A stretch of DNA of 64,000 nucleotides from contig NZ_JAEVLT010000001.1 in NCBI RefSeq assembly GCF_024494385.1, forward strand, positions 248,001 to 312,000, given 5' to 3'. Positions 38,263 through 47,754 of this stretch are shown piece by piece. The notes beneath the pieces were generated by a model that ran no database searches, was not told the DNA's origin, and saw only the letters and a program-made list of their open reading frames with translations. This DNA comes from Bacillus sp. EB600 (GTDB lineage Bacteria; Bacillota; Bacilli; Bacillales; Cytobacillaceae). The position numbers were made by a program, and so were the translations under genes. How positions within the stretch are numbered: the first letter of the stretch is position 1; the number at the start of each line of letters is the position of its first letter.

Positions 38263-39087
38263 TTAACCTTCTTCCACAAATGTTTTAGCAATGGGCTGAT
38301 GTTGGTTTAATATCGAAAAAATCCTTGATTCTAGCTGCTCATTTAGATGGGGCAGCTGCTGTATCCTATTTTCAATAGTCGATTTTGAAAACTCAATGTA
38401 ACGGTCACAAATAACCAATAAATATTTCCGCTGTTCATTTGACAAGTCTTTAAATTTCAAATCAGCTTTGGGAAAAATTATATTTTTCATTGCTTCAAAG
38501 AATTGCGATCCTCCAGTTTGGATATATCGCTTTTTCTCATCAAGAAGCCTTTTTACCAATAACAAATTAGATACCACTTCGGACCAAACAGTAACTTGAA
38601 AATAATCGATTATTTTAGCTAGCAGTGAACTTTCAATAATTTTAATACTTGTCATTAGTTTTTCAATTCCGTCAAACTCCTGTTGAAAAACGGTAATTTT
38701 GTGTTCGTTAACTTCCTTTATTCCTTTTGCCAAAACCTTGATCATCGTAATATCATCGGTATCAGCAAGAAGTTTATAATATAAGCCGCTATAATAGTCC
38801 CCTGCAAGTACCGTTAATTGCCTGCTTGTTAGTTCAGGAGTTTCGCTGATCTTTTCGTTAGAGACATGCTCATGGGTATCAAGGGCAATTTGGATCAACA
38901 TTGTTGTCAAAGCATAGTTTTTCCTTTGCCGATCAGTCAAATCGAGTTGGTCCATAATTGATATAAGTAGTAGGAGTTTGTCATCATCAATAAATGGAGT
39001 TTCAATAAATTTGATTAAGTATGGATGCAGAACTTTTTGTTCTACCTGCCTCTTAACTTCTGATAATTTTTGGCGAATGTCCTGCAC
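38263..39087 (-). CDS. hepS: Heptaprenyl diphosphate synthase component I (HepS)
   Basis: HepS is the small regulatory subunit of heptaprenyl diphosphate synthase. It lacks aspartate-rich motifs and determines chain length with HepT. The 274-residue product has LSHPYL-like [26 protein letters not shown] and the well-kept [20 protein letters not shown] choose GTG 39087 (MQDIRQ), spaced correctly from AAGGGTG and matching the B. subtilis MQDI start; the frame opens further to 39096. Confidence 0.92.
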   Translation of the reverse strand: MQDIRQKLSEVKRQVEQKVLHPYLIKFIETPFIDDDKLLLLISIMDQLDLTDRQRKNYALTTMLIQIALDTHEHVSNEKISETPELTSRQLTVLAGDYYSGLYYKLLADTDDITMIKVLAKGIKEVNEHKITVFQQEFDGIEKLMTSIKIIESSLLAKIIDYFQVTVWSEVVSNLLLVKRLLDEKKRYIQTGGSQFFEAMKNIIFPKADLKFKDLSNEQRKYLLVICDRYIEFSKSTIENRIQQLPHLNEQLESRIFSILNQHQPIAKTFVEEG

Positions 39088-39302
39088 TCTAATCACCCTT
39101 GCTTCCCCCGAAGTAATAAATCAATATAAGTATTTAATTCCTCAGTTTTTACTGTTCCCTTTAATAAAACAAGGCAGTCACAATTATATCATAAAAGAAA
39201 TCGTATGAGGATAGTTTCACAAAATATCAACAATTATTCAAACAATAACAAAACAATTTGGATAGTAATCTTTCTAGACCGGAAATATCCGCACTCGTCT
39301 TA

Positions 39303-39539
39303 TTATTTGTTTAATTCACTTTCAACTTCCCCTATACTAGTTAAAATCTTTGCATTACCCCTAATTTTAATTGCTGATGTATGTTCAGTAAATTGAGCAA
39401 TCAAAACTTCACCTTTATCAAGCTTTTCAGAATGATGAAATCTTGTATCAGTTCCTCTTGTTAACCCAATTACACTGACACCATCGTCATTTGCCTTGAT
39501 TACAACATAGTCGTTATTTTGCATATTGTTTATATCCAT
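39303..39539 (-). CDS. mtrB: TRAP, trp RNA-binding attenuation protein
   Basis: TRAP forms an 11-subunit ring that binds tryptophan and GAG/UAG RNA repeats to repress trp genes. The 78-residue product has the beta-strand core [20 protein letters not shown] and the [34 protein letters not shown] region (given here in two overlapping parts) with RNA-contact residues. It follows folE by about 50 bp, the mtrAB arrangement. The trp operon that TRAP controls in B. subtilis is not in its usual place in this window. Confidence 0.95.
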   Translation of the reverse strand: MDINNMQNNDYVVIKANDDGVSVIGLTRGTDTRFHHSEKLDKGEVLIAQFTEHTSAIKIRGNAKILTSIGEVESELNK

Positions 39540-39592
39540 GTTATCACCCCAAATTAAGTTAGGTAAATAGTTTAATTTTATGAATAACGATT

Positions 39593-40159
39593 TTACAATT
39601 TAATCAGTGTTAATACTTCTGATCGTGCTTGGGCATCATCTTGATAAACCCCGCGGGCAGCAGTCGTTACTGTTTTGGAACCTGGCTTTTTTACACCCCG
39701 CATTGTCATACACATATGCTCTGCTTCGACGACAACCATAACTCCCTGTGGTTCTAACTTTTCCATGATCGCTTCTGCAATTGTCGTAGTAATTCTTTCT
39801 TGTAGTTGAGGCCTTTTTGCCACGGCCTCTACTGCCCTTGCTAATTTACTTAAACCGGTTACCCGTCCATTACGAGGCAGATAGGCGACATGTGCTTTCC
39901 CGAAGAAAGGGACTAAATGATGTTCGCACATCGAATAGAATGGAATATCTTTTACCAGTACTACTTCTTCATGGTCTTCACTAAAAATTGTATCAAAATA
40001 TTGTTTTGGGTCATCGTTTAAGCCGCTGAATACTTCTTCATACATTTTTGCTACCCGCTTTGGAGTATCTATCAGCCCTTCCCGGTTGGGATTCTCTCCA
40101 ATAGCCTCTAATATTAAACGCACCGCTTCTTCAATTTGGGTACGATTTACCTCTGTCAT
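39593..40159 (-). CDS. folE: GTP cyclohydrolase I
   Basis: FolE (MtrA) makes dihydroneopterin triphosphate from GTP for folate. The 188-residue product shows the zinc site [20 protein letters not shown], the [18 protein letters not shown] segment and the late [15 protein letters not shown] start at ATG 40159 (MTEVNRT) behind a strong GGAGGAA site; an upstream in-frame extension to 40228 lacks one. It forms the folE-mtrB pair. Confidence 0.95.
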   Translation of the reverse strand: MTEVNRTQIEEAVRLILEAIGENPNREGLIDTPKRVAKMYEEVFSGLNDDPKQYFDTIFSEDHEEVVLVKDIPFYSMCEHHLVPFFGKAHVAYLPRNGRVTGLSKLARAVEAVAKRPQLQERITTTIAEAIMEKLEPQGVMVVVEAEHMCMTMRGVKKPGSKTVTTAARGVYQDDAQARSEVLTLIKL

Positions 40160-40331
40160 GGTTTTTCCTCCTAGTGTATAACTGTGTAAAACAACTTTTA
40201 AGTATAAATGACAAATATATCTTAGCATATCCGTTTAAAGGCAAGCAAAACCAACGACTTTTAGCTCTGTAAAGTCAGTTATTTGTACCTCACCAAGGAA
40301 AAAAAGTATAATGTTATTTTTCTAAAAATAA

Positions 40332-40366
40332 TAAAAAAAGCCATGGATTTTGTCCATGACTTTTCC
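40332..40366 (-). terminator. Intrinsic terminator after hbs
   Basis: An AAAAGTCATGGA/TCCATGGCTTTT stem with a five-base loop is followed by a long T-run on the minus strand. Confidence 0.88.
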
Positions 40367-40392
40367 CTAAAAATTGGCTTCAAACTATGTAA

Positions 40393-40665
40393 TTATTTAA
40401 CTGCGTCTTTTAATTGTTTTCCTGGTTTGAAAGCAGGAACTTTACTTGCGCCAATTTCGATTTCCTCACCTGTTTGAGGGTTGCGTCCTTTACGGGCAGC
40501 ACGCTCACGTACTTCAAAGTTACCAAAGCCGATTAATTGGACTTTATCACCATTTTTCAAAGCATCTAAAATTGAATCAAAAACAGCATCAACTGCTTTT
40601 GTAGCATCTTTTTTAGAAAGTTCGCTTGCTTCTGCTACTGCATTAATTAGTTCTGTCTTGTTCAT
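40393..40665 (-). CDS. hbs: DNA-binding protein HU
   Basis: HU is the main nucleoid-associated protein. The 90-residue product has [20 protein letters not shown], the [21 protein letters not shown] beta-arm and a [11 protein letters not shown] end. ATG 40665 (MNKTEL) follows AGGAGGTG with six bases between. It is a single gene with about 350 bp of upstream DNA and its own terminator. Confidence 0.97.
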   Translation of the reverse strand: MNKTELINAVAEASELSKKDATKAVDAVFDSILDALKNGDKVQLIGFGNFEVRERAARKGRNPQTGEEIEIGASKVPAFKPGKQLKDAVK

Positions 40666-40985
40666 GCCATTCACCTCCTCCCAAAGATATCATAATACTT
40701 AGTAGAAAGATTCTTATCTACATTTCTAAACAATTTTACTCATTTCTATACGTCATAGTCCGGTTTTGTTTCCATTACATTCCTTCAAATGGAAAAGTGG
40801 AAATATAAATCTTATTCTTTGCGCCAAAACGCAGTAAAAATAAGGCTTTGGGCTCCATAACGGTAATTCTGTTAAAAGATTATCATAATCATTTCAGCAT
40901 AGCAAGAAGAATTCATGAAATAATGGTAATCTTTTCTTTTATGGCTACATATTTGTAAAATCTTAGCCTTAATTGGAATAGAAAG
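40666..40985. other. Promoter region of hbs, no gene seen
   Basis: About 320 bp between spoIVA and hbs hold no gene. On the minus strand TTGCTA followed 15 bases later by GATAAT (near 40880-40912) is a possible SigA promoter, leaving a leader of over 200 nt. B. subtilis hbs also has multiple promoters in a long upstream region. The assignment is tentative. Confidence 0.4.
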
Positions 40986-41014
40986 TAAAAAAAGACCCCT
41001 AATTGGAGTCTTAG
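40984..41014 (-). terminator. Intrinsic terminator after spoIVA
   Basis: An AAGACTCC/GGGGTCTT stem around a five-base loop is followed by seven T on the minus strand, just past the spoIVA stop. Confidence 0.88.
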
Positions 41015-41017
41015 CCA

Positions 41018-42496
41018 TTATAAAATGATAGCAATTAATCCACCCGATCCTTCATTAATAATTCGCTCGAGGGTCTCTTTTAACTTATATCTAGCATTTT
41101 CCGGCATTAAGGATAGCTTCGCTTGAATTCCTTCACGGACAATGGAGCTTAAACTGCGCCCGAATATATCAGAATTCCAGATTGACAGCGGATCTTCCTC
41201 AAAATCCTGCATTAAATAACGAACAAGCTCTTCACTTTGTTTCTCTGTCCCAATAATCGGAGCAAATTCTGATTCAACATCCACTTTTATCATATGAATG
41301 GATGGAGCAACAGCTCGCAGACGTACACCAAAGCGCGCACCCTGACGGATAATTTCCGGTTCCTCAAGGCTCATATCCGCAAGAGACGGTGAAGCAATTC
41401 CATAACCAGTTTGTTTCACCATTTTTAGTGCATCCGAAATTTGATCATATTCAGTTTTTGCATGGGCAAAATCTTGCATGAGCTCAAGGAGATGATCTTT
41501 CCCTCTAATTTCAACTCCAACGATTTCCTTTAATATTTCATCATATAATTCATCAGGTGCATATAAGTCGATTTCAGCAACACCCTGCCCCATTTCAATA
41601 CCAGCAAGACCCGCATTTTCAATAAATTCAAAATCACTAAACTGTTGAACAACTCTGTCAACGTCTCTTAATCTTTTAATATCTTTTACTGTTTCTTTAA
41701 CTGCATCTTGATAGCTTTCACGAAGCCAATGATTTTCTCTTAACACCATTACCCAGCTAGGAAGATTTACGTTTACTTCAAGAACTGGAAATTCAAATAA
41801 TGCTTCACGCATGACGTTTAGAACGTCACTCTCACGCATACTTTCCACACTCATTGAAATAACAGGTATATCATATTTCTCCACCAAACTTGCTCTTAGC
41901 GACTCGGTATTGGGGTGATGCGGCTGAGCACTGTTAACAACCATAATAAATGGTTTACCAACCTCTTTTAGTTCTGCAATCACTCTTTCTTCTGCTTCAA
42001 GATAGTTACTACGGGGGATCTCTCCAATTGTTCCATCTGTGGTGATCACGACACCAATCGTTGAGTGCTCTTGAATTACTTTTCTTGTTCCAATCTCTGC
42101 TGCCTCGTGGAATGGGATCGGTTCTTCATACCATGGAGTGTTAATCATCCTTGGTCCATTTTCATCTTCGTATCCCTTCGCGCCGGGAACAGTGTACCCT
42201 ACACAATCAACCAAACGGATATTTACGTCTAACCCATCATCAACATGTATCGTTGTTGCCTGGTTTGGCACGAATTTCGGTTCAGTAGTCATAATTGTTT
42301 TACCTGCAGCACTTTGTGGAAGTTCATCCTGTGTACGTGCACGATCTGCCTCATTCATGATATTAGGTAGGACAACCAATTCCATGAATTTTTTTATAAA
42401 GGTTGATTTGCCTGTTCTTACAGCACCTACAACTCCTAAATAAATATCACCGCCGGTTCTTTCGGCAATATCTTTAAAAATATCTACCTTTTCCAA
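41018..42496 (-). CDS. spoIVA: Stage IV sporulation protein A (SpoIVA)
   Basis: SpoIVA is the ATPase that polymerises on the forespore surface as the basement layer of the spore coat. The 492-residue product has a Walker A at about residues 23-32 (GAVRTGKSTFI), TVPGAKGYEDENGPRM and the VEKYDIPVISMSVESM region, and ends with the conserved SGGLIAIIL. It is preceded by a plausible SigE promoter, as expected for a mother-cell gene. It is proof of an endospore-forming host. Confidence 0.97.
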   Translation of the reverse strand: MEKVDIFKDIAERTGGDIYLGVVGAVRTGKSTFIKKFMELVVLPNIMNEADRARTQDELPQSAAGKTIMTTEPKFVPNQATTIHVDDGLDVNIRLVDCVGYTVPGAKGYEDENGPRMINTPWYEEPIPFHEAAEIGTRKVIQEHSTIGVVITTDGTIGEIPRSNYLEAEERVIAELKEVGKPFIMVVNSAQPHHPNTESLRASLVEKYDIPVISMSVESMRESDVLNVMREALFEFPVLEVNVNLPSWVMVLRENHWLRESYQDAVKETVKDIKRLRDVDRVVQQFSDFEFIENAGLAGIEMGQGVAEIDLYAPDELYDEILKEIVGVEIRGKDHLLELMQDFAHAKTEYDQISDALKMVKQTGYGIASPSLADMSLEEPEIIRQGARFGVRLRAVAPSIHMIKVDVESEFAPIIGTEKQSEELVRYLMQDFEEDPLSIWNSDIFGRSLSSIVREGIQAKLSLMPENARYKLKETLERIINEGSGGLIAIIL

Positions 42497-42563
42497 ATGA
42501 TCCCCTCCCGATCATAGAGTTAGTGGGATAATCTTATCCATTTAGGTATTTTTGGACACTATA

Positions 42564-42594
42564 TATTTATGACGTTGTCCTAAGTCATTATGAC
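42564..42594 (-). promoter_or_regulatory. Candidate SigE promoter of spoIVA
   Basis: On the minus strand GTCATAAT (42587-42594) is followed 15 bases later by CATAAATA (42564-42571), close to the SigE -35 and -10 patterns. It lies about 70 bp upstream of the spoIVA start, a gene known to be SigE-controlled. Confidence 0.6.
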
Positions 42595-42687
42595 AATTTT
42601 CCAAAATATTTACCCCCTTGTTAAAAAGAACACTTTCTTCGAAATTTCGAAATTTTTATTCAAAAAACCATTTCAAGTTTGAGCGGT

Positions 42688-42734
42688 GAAAAAAACCCCT
42701 TCTCTACAATATATTTCTTAGAGAAAGGGTTTAT
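42688..42734 (-). terminator. Intrinsic terminator after yphF
   Basis: An AAACCC-TTTCTCT / AGAGAA-GGGGTTT stem with one mismatch and a 14-nt loop, followed by a T-run on the minus strand, lies between yphF and the spoIVA promoter. Confidence 0.85.
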
Positions 42735-42751
42735 TACAAATTCCATATTTA

Positions 42752-43483
42752 CTAATTAGGAGTGGTAGGTATTTTTATGTCAGAGAAAACTGGCTCTTTT
42801 GTTTCAGGATCAAGAGTATATGGTAACGAATAAGCTGGGACAAACATCGAATCCTTCACCAGAATTGGCCGGATATCTTCTCCCACCTTTGGTGGTACCC
42901 CTTGTTTTTTTATTGCTTGATATAAGTCAGAACGATAATCGACATATACTTCAGCATCCCCGGTAACGACAAACGGGAGGTTTTGATTCGTAAATGGGCT
43001 TACAGCATATGGTGGTTTCTCATAGCCAAGCTTTTTAAAATCAATTGAATAAACATTATTCGCCAGTCTTTTTTTATAAGGCGGGTAACCGTTTGCTTTT
43101 ATTCTTAATTTAATATCCTGGATGGTTTCGGATATCCGCAAATCAAATAATTTTACAGTTGGCTTCGTTTCTGCATCTACAAGAACATATTGAAACACAC
43201 CCCCATTTTCATATGCATTCCCCGGCGGCTCAGCGAGGTATTTGGGTGTGAGTTTTTTAAAGTCAATTGGATATTTCTGAAAAATGGGTGTGGTAGCATC
43301 CCTTGTTTTAATGGGAAGAATTCCTCCATTGTCTTTTTTAAAGGAATCCACGGCCGCTTGTACAGATTGAATTTGATCTATGTATGGCAATTCATTTTGG
43401 GAACGTTCCTTATCTGGATACATACAGCCTGATAGTAAAATAGCCGTAAAGATAAGCAAACTGAGTGTAGTTTTTATCCTCAT
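42752..43483 (-). CDS. yphF: YphF-like lipoprotein
   Basis: The 243-residue protein has a lipoprotein signal with lipobox LLSGC (cysteine at residue 20), so it should be anchored outside the membrane. The rest is soluble with no recognised catalytic motif; a GGILPIKTRD segment and a VYVDYRSDLYQAIKKQ segment stand out. It occupies the yphF position between yphE and spoIVA, and a role in sporulation is only suggested by neighbours. Confidence 0.85.
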   Translation of the reverse strand: MRIKTTLSLLIFTAILLSGCMYPDKERSQNELPYIDQIQSVQAAVDSFKKDNGGILPIKTRDATTPIFQKYPIDFKKLTPKYLAEPPGNAYENGGVFQYVLVDAETKPTVKLFDLRISETIQDIKLRIKANGYPPYKKRLANNVYSIDFKKLGYEKPPYAVSPFTNQNLPFVVTGDAEVYVDYRSDLYQAIKKQGVPPKVGEDIRPILVKDSMFVPAYSLPYTLDPETKEPVFSDIKIPTTPN

Positions 43484-43518
43484 AAGATCATCCTTTTTTT
43501 TTAAGAAATAGGCGCTGA

Positions 43519-43704
43519 TTAAGAAAAAAGAACAATAAAAATAACGATTCCAGACACAATCATTAATACATAAGCAATAAATGCTGTTAAGATCTTAAAC
43601 ATCCCTTTTAATTTAAAACGACTAAAATAAATCATTATAATCGAAAGAAACATGAGTCCCATTCCAACAATCGAGATCCACATTTTTAACATTGCTGGTG
43701 ACAT
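43519..43704 (-). CDS. yphE: YphE-like small membrane protein (DUF2768)
   Basis: A 61-residue protein with two membrane helices (about 8-27 and 35-60) separated by the basic SRFKLKGMFK loop. This fits YphE/DUF2768, unknown function, found next to spoIVA and yphF in Bacillus. ATG 43704 follows GGGGAGG. It lies 35 bp upstream of yphF and is probably co-transcribed. Confidence 0.85.
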   Translation of the reverse strand: MSPAMLKMWISIVGMGLMFLSIIMIYFSRFKLKGMFKILTAFIAYVLMIVSGIVIFIVLFS

Positions 43705-43744
43705 TGAAAAATCCTCCCCTTTTCCCAGAGGTAATTATAACACA

Positions 43745-43995
43745 AGAAAAGCGGAAGCGCCCGGTTAGCGACGTTTGGACTGGAGCACACCGACTGAGGA
43801 TAAGGCAAAACTTCAATCAGCGAGTGCTTTTCTCGCTGATTGTTAGTTGAGCCAACCGGGTTTTTACGGGCAGCTGAGAATCTACTGCCCGTTAATACGC
43901 GGCAAAGGAAACACAAAGCGCGTTAGCGCATTCGTGCTTGACTTATCGTAGGGAGATGAGTGAAGTACACTAGTCGCTGGGCGCTGGAGCTAGAC
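43745..43995 (+). repeat. Dispersed structured repeat, copy 3, interrupted
   Basis: The left part (43745-43803) and right part (43907-43995) match the repeat family, but about 100 bp are inserted between GGATAA and AGGAAACAC. The insert has two hairpins, arms 43815-43824/43832-43841 and 43866-43873/43885-43892. GGCAAA occurs at both edges, 43804-43809 and 43901-43906, like a short direct repeat. The element lies between gpsA and yphE. Confidence 0.88.
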
Positions 43996-44028
43996 AAATC
44001 TTTAAGTTCAGAGATATTAATTCTGGTA

Positions 44029-44076
44029 TTAAAAAAGACTGAAGGAAAGAGGGGGCGAGACTCTTTCTTCAGTCAA
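44029..44076 (-). terminator. Intrinsic terminator after gpsA
   Basis: A stem of about 14 bp (GACTGAAGAAAGAG against its complement with one bulged base) and a nine-base loop, followed by a T-run on the minus strand, lies about 115 bp past gpsA. Confidence 0.85.
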
Positions 44077-44192
44077 ATGACTAGACAACCCATACTCCCG
44101 TTTCATTTTACGAGGCTGTTTCGTTGCATTGTATGCAGTTTCATAGAGATTTGTATCCTCTAAAACGCCGTTTTAAGATAATTTGTTTCTTT

Positions 44193-45257
44193 CTATTCTT
44201 CGTCGTTATATCTTTCACCTAAAATATTGATCAAATCATCCATTTCGTTTTTCTTGCCGCGCGCCATTAATGAATCAACAGCAGCCTTTGGATTATAGCC
44301 ATTAAACAGGACATTATAAAGTGCTTTTGTAATCGGCATCGAAACTTGATATTTTTCAGCCAGCTGATAGGCAGCCTTAGTAGTTCGAACTCCTTCAACA
44401 ACCATTCCCATATTTGCAAGTACTTCATCAAGCGTATGGCCTTTGCCAAGCAAGTTCCCTGCCCTCCAGTTTCTAGAGTGCACACTAGTGCAGGTTACAA
44501 TTAAATCACCAATCCCCGTTAGTCCAGAGAAAGTTAACGGATTTGCTCCCATTTTTGTCCCCAACCTAGCGATTTCTGCTAATCCTCGTGTAATAAGAGC
44601 AGCTTTTGCATTATCACCATTACCAAGCCCATCTGCTATTCCAGCTGCTAAGGCAATAATATTTTTTAAGGCACCACCTATTTCCACTCCTACTACATCA
44701 GGATTGGTATAAACCCGGAAATTTTGGTTAATAAACAAGTCTTGAATTTTTCCAGCTGCCTCCATATTTTCTGAAGTAACAGTTACAGTCGTTGGGTGAC
44801 GCAGGCTTACTTCCTCAGCATGACTTGGTCCAGAAAGAACAACGATATCTTTTAGAAGCTTTTTTGGCATTTCCTGTTTAATCACTTCAGAAATTCTCAA
44901 CAGTGTATCAGGCTCTATTCCCTTACTAACATTAACTATTGTAAGAGGAGTTTTTTGAATTGTACGAATTTTTCCGATTACCTCTCGAATCGCCTTCGTT
45001 GGAACCGCTAAAATGACCTTTTCAACACCTGTTAACGCTTCGACAAGCGAAGCGTAACCAGTAATGGTTTCAGGGAGTTTAATTTCTGGTAAATACTTCT
45101 TATTCCTGTGCGATTCGTTAATCTCTTTTACTTGGCCTTCGTTATGGCTCCATAATAGAACCTCATGCCCATTATCTGCTAAAACCATTGCAAGTGCTGT
45201 TCCCCAGCTGCCCGCACCTATCACAGCTACTTTTTCGCTGTTCCCCTGCATCATCAT
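44193..45257 (-). CDS. gpsA: NAD(P)+-dependent glycerol-3-phosphate dehydrogenase
   Basis: GpsA makes glycerol-3-phosphate from dihydroxyacetone phosphate for phospholipids. The 354-residue product has [20 protein letters not shown], the SGPSHAEEV loop, [28 protein letters not shown] active-site region (K near 190) and [11 protein letters not shown]. Three consecutive ATG codons (45257, 45254, 45251) and a GTG at 45260 compete as starts; 45257 is five bases from AGAAGG. It lies 13 bp after der. Confidence 0.95.
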   Translation of the reverse strand: MMMQGNSEKVAVIGAGSWGTALAMVLADNGHEVLLWSHNEGQVKEINESHRNKKYLPEIKLPETITGYASLVEALTGVEKVILAVPTKAIREVIGKIRTIQKTPLTIVNVSKGIEPDTLLRISEVIKQEMPKKLLKDIVVLSGPSHAEEVSLRHPTTVTVTSENMEAAGKIQDLFINQNFRVYTNPDVVGVEIGGALKNIIALAAGIADGLGNGDNAKAALITRGLAEIARLGTKMGANPLTFSGLTGIGDLIVTCTSVHSRNWRAGNLLGKGHTLDEVLANMGMVVEGVRTTKAAYQLAEKYQVSMPITKALYNVLFNGYNPKAAVDSLMARGKKNEMDDLINILGERYNDEE

Positions 45258-45270
45258 CACGACCTTCTAT

Positions 45271-46581
45271 TTATTTTCTTTCCCTTGCGAAGATTTTAAT
45301 TGGCGTTCCTTCAAAACCAAATGCATCTCGGATCCGATTTTCAAGAAAACGTTCATATGAGAAATGTAATAAATCCGGCTCATTCACGAAAATAACGAAG
45401 GTAGGTGGTTTCACTGCAACTTGTGTTGCATAATAAATTTTCAAACGTTTTCCTTTATCTGTAGGGGTTGGATTCATTGCGACAGCATCCATAATAATAT
45501 CATTTAGTACGCTAGTCTCAACCCGCATCGAGTGGTTATCACTGGCTAAGTTAATCATCGGAAGCAAGGTATGAATCCTCTTCTTCGTCAATGCTGATAG
45601 AAATACAATCGGTGCATAATCAAGAAATAAGAAATGATCCCGGATCTTTTGTTCAAATTCCTTCATTGTTTTTTCATCTTTTTCGACTGCGTCCCATTTG
45701 TTGACAACGATCACAACTGCCCGGCCGGCCTCATGGGCATAACCAGCAATTTTTTTATCTTGTTCAATAATACCTTCTTCCGCATCCAATACAACAAGGA
45801 CGACATCAGAACGTTCAATTGCTCGCAGTGCCCTTAACACACTGTACTTTTCAGTGCTTTCATACACCTTGCCTTTTTTGCGCATCCCAGCAGTATCAAT
45901 TATCACATAACTACTGCCATTATACGTATAGACAGAATCAATCGCATCCCTTGTTGTCCCTGCAATGTTGCTGACAATAACCCTATCCTCCCCTAGAATT
46001 GCGTTAACCAAAGAAGATTTCCCTACATTTGGGCGGCCGATTAAACTAAATTTGATCATGTCTTCTGAGTATTCCTGCTGGTTATTCTTTGGAAAGTGCT
46101 TTGCAGCCTCGTCCAATAAATCACCAATCCCTAACCCATGAGAACCAGAAATAGGAATAGGCTCTCCAAATCCAAGCGAATAAAAGTCATAAATTTGAGC
46201 GCGCATTTCTGGATTATCAATTTTATTGACGGCTAAAACGACTGGTTTTTTAGATTTATATAAGATTTTAGCAACTTCTTCATCGGCTGCTGTAACCCCT
46301 TCTCTGCCATTTGTTAAGAAAATAATAACATCAGCCTCATCAATTGCAACTTCCGCCTGCTGACGGATTTGCTCTAAAAACGGTTCATCGCCAATATCAA
46401 TGCCGCCTGTATCAATAATGTTAAAATCATGTGTCAACCATTCACCTGAGCTGTAAATACGATCACGTGTAACCCCTGGAACGTCCTCCACGATGGAAAT
46501 TCTTTCACCTACTACCCGGTTAAATATGGTTGATTTCCCTACATTAGGCCGTCCAACAATCGCTATAACGGGTTTCACCAT
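45271..46581 (-). CDS. der: Ribosome biogenesis GTPase Der (EngA)
   Basis: Der is a 50S subunit assembly GTPase with two G domains in tandem and a C-terminal KH-like domain. The 436-residue product has [14 protein letters not shown] with DTGG and NKID in domain 1, then [15 protein letters not shown] with DTAGMRKKG and NKWD in domain 2. ATG 46581 (MVKPVIA) follows AAAGGATGA; the frame extends to 46599. Der is essential in B. subtilis. Confidence 0.96.
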   Translation of the reverse strand: MVKPVIAIVGRPNVGKSTIFNRVVGERISIVEDVPGVTRDRIYSSGEWLTHDFNIIDTGGIDIGDEPFLEQIRQQAEVAIDEADVIIFLTNGREGVTAADEEVAKILYKSKKPVVLAVNKIDNPEMRAQIYDFYSLGFGEPIPISGSHGLGIGDLLDEAAKHFPKNNQQEYSEDMIKFSLIGRPNVGKSSLVNAILGEDRVIVSNIAGTTRDAIDSVYTYNGSSYVIIDTAGMRKKGKVYESTEKYSVLRALRAIERSDVVLVVLDAEEGIIEQDKKIAGYAHEAGRAVVIVVNKWDAVEKDEKTMKEFEQKIRDHFLFLDYAPIVFLSALTKKRIHTLLPMINLASDNHSMRVETSVLNDIIMDAVAMNPTPTDKGKRLKIYYATQVAVKPPTFVIFVNEPDLLHFSYERFLENRIRDAFGFEGTPIKIFARERK

Positions 46582-46682
46582 TTTCGTCATCCTTTCCATA
46601 ATTCCTAAAATATCTTGCTCTATTTATAAAGGCTAATCGTCATATAGCAGTTTAACAATAACAATATAATCTTCATAAGAAA

Positions 46683-46710
46683 GAAACCCTTTCTATTCGA
46701 TAAGGGTCTA
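46683..46710 (-). terminator. Probable terminator after yphA
   Basis: A GACCCTT/AAGGGTT stem with a ten-base loop and a T-rich tail on the minus strand lies about 55 bp past yphA, ahead of der. Confidence 0.6.
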
Positions 46711-46765
46711 ACTATATTATCTTAACAAATGTTAATCCTTTACTGCAATGGTAACCAAATAAACA

Positions 46766-47374
46766 TTATGAAGATTTTTGCTTTCCTTTTTGGTTTAAAT
46801 TAACGTAATTTTCAAAATAAAAACCGGCATTTTCCAGACAACTCCAGCAAACCACTAAAACAGAAGTCAACGCGCAGACGTCCAAATAAGAAAGAGTACC
46901 AATTGGATAGGAAAAGTCAAACTTTTTTAGAATATAGGCATATAAGATCTCGCCTTGCATTGTTCCACTGGCTATTACTAACAATCTGCCTCGTAAACCT
47001 TTTTGCAATAATATCGCAATGTAGCAAATACACCCCCCCATCATCCAATCTTTGTTAAAGATGATCCATACAGGGTCAAATATCTCAAACAAATGAAAAG
47101 TCACATAGGCAAGAGTCACAATAAAGGAACATATTAAATAATACACAAGCGTTTTTGTTTTTTCTTTATAAACAACTGCATATGACAAAAATAATAAGAA
47201 AAAACCTCCTGCATAAAGATCAAACTCTGCAAATGTAATATGTAAATCCGCTAAAATAATCATACTTAACATAAATACAGATAATTTTAAGCGATAAGGA
47301 TTTTGTCTTTTTAAAATAAAAGTACAGAAAATCCAAAACCACCAATAAACCAAATAGAACATCGAACCTTCCAA
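46766..47374 (-). CDS. yphA: YphA-like polytopic membrane protein
   Basis: The product has about seven hydrophobic helices and short loops, with no enzymatic motif, and sits at the yphA position upstream of der. I give TTG 47374 as start (202 residues) because an AGGAGGTG site lies upstream; GTG 47386, inside that site, and ATG 47362, with its own GGAAGG, are alternatives. The name rests on synteny and topology. Confidence 0.72.
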   Translation of the reverse strand: MEGSMFYLVYWWFWIFCTFILKRQNPYRLKLSVFMLSMIILADLHITFAEFDLYAGGFFLLFLSYAVVYKEKTKTLVYYLICSFIVTLAYVTFHLFEIFDPVWIIFNKDWMMGGCICYIAILLQKGLRGRLLVIASGTMQGEILYAYILKKFDFSYPIGTLSYLDVCALTSVLVVCWSCLENAGFYFENYVNLNQKGKQKSS

Positions 47375-47486
47375 GGCTGCCTGCACCTCCTCTTACTTCC
47401 ATTATTGGTAACAGGCTGTTAGTTTCATACTTGATCGTATAATCTTTTGGTTATGTATTATCTTAAAACAGAGGAGGTGTTTAAGA

Positions 47487-47630
47487 ATGGGAAGAGATCG
47501 CCAAGAAAAAAAACTAAAAGCAAGCAGAAGAGTTGAATCTGATCGGGATCAGGCTCTGCATTATCCTGGTTCAACAAAGCTTCAAAGTCCTGAAGAAGCA
47601 AGATCATTAAATGATTCTAAATACGATTAA
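47487..47630 (+). CDS. ypzI: YpzI-like small protein
   Basis: A 47-residue hydrophilic protein starting GRDRQEKKLKASRRVESDRD and containing HYPGSTKLQSPEEAR. It matches what I recall of YpzI, a small Bacillus protein of unknown function encoded near yphA. A GAGGAGGTG ribosome site lies eight bases before ATG 47487. It is divergent from yphA and convergent with fni. Confidence 0.85.
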   Translation: MGRDRQEKKLKASRRVESDRDQALHYPGSTKLQSPEEARSLNDSKYD

Positions 47631-47644
47631 AAAAATTATTCCTT

Positions 47645-47742
47645 CTGTTAAAAAATAAAGAGCCAAACTCCTCAACTTCAATGTAGCGCAAGCATACTTT
47701 GCAGCTGTACATGTTGTTTCTTTGAGGAGTCTGACCCTTTAT
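47645..47742 (-). terminator. Long-stem terminator after fni
   Basis: Arms 47657-47675 and 47722-47740 form a 19-bp helix on the minus strand, where every non-Watson-Crick position is a G-U pair; on the plus strand those positions mismatch. The loop is about 46 nt with a small inner hairpin, and a T-run follows. The wobble pattern shows the minus strand is the functional one. Confidence 0.82.
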
Positions 47743-47754
47743 TGCAGTTCTTTA

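Noticed and set aside
43686..43916. Minus-strand open frame across the interrupted repeat
   Set aside because: It translates repeat and insert sequence, and its SVCSSP string matches the false ypbF extension.
43960..44163. Plus-strand open frame after the 43745 repeat
   Set aside because: It spans the repeat end and the gpsA terminator hairpin; no ribosome site or known product.
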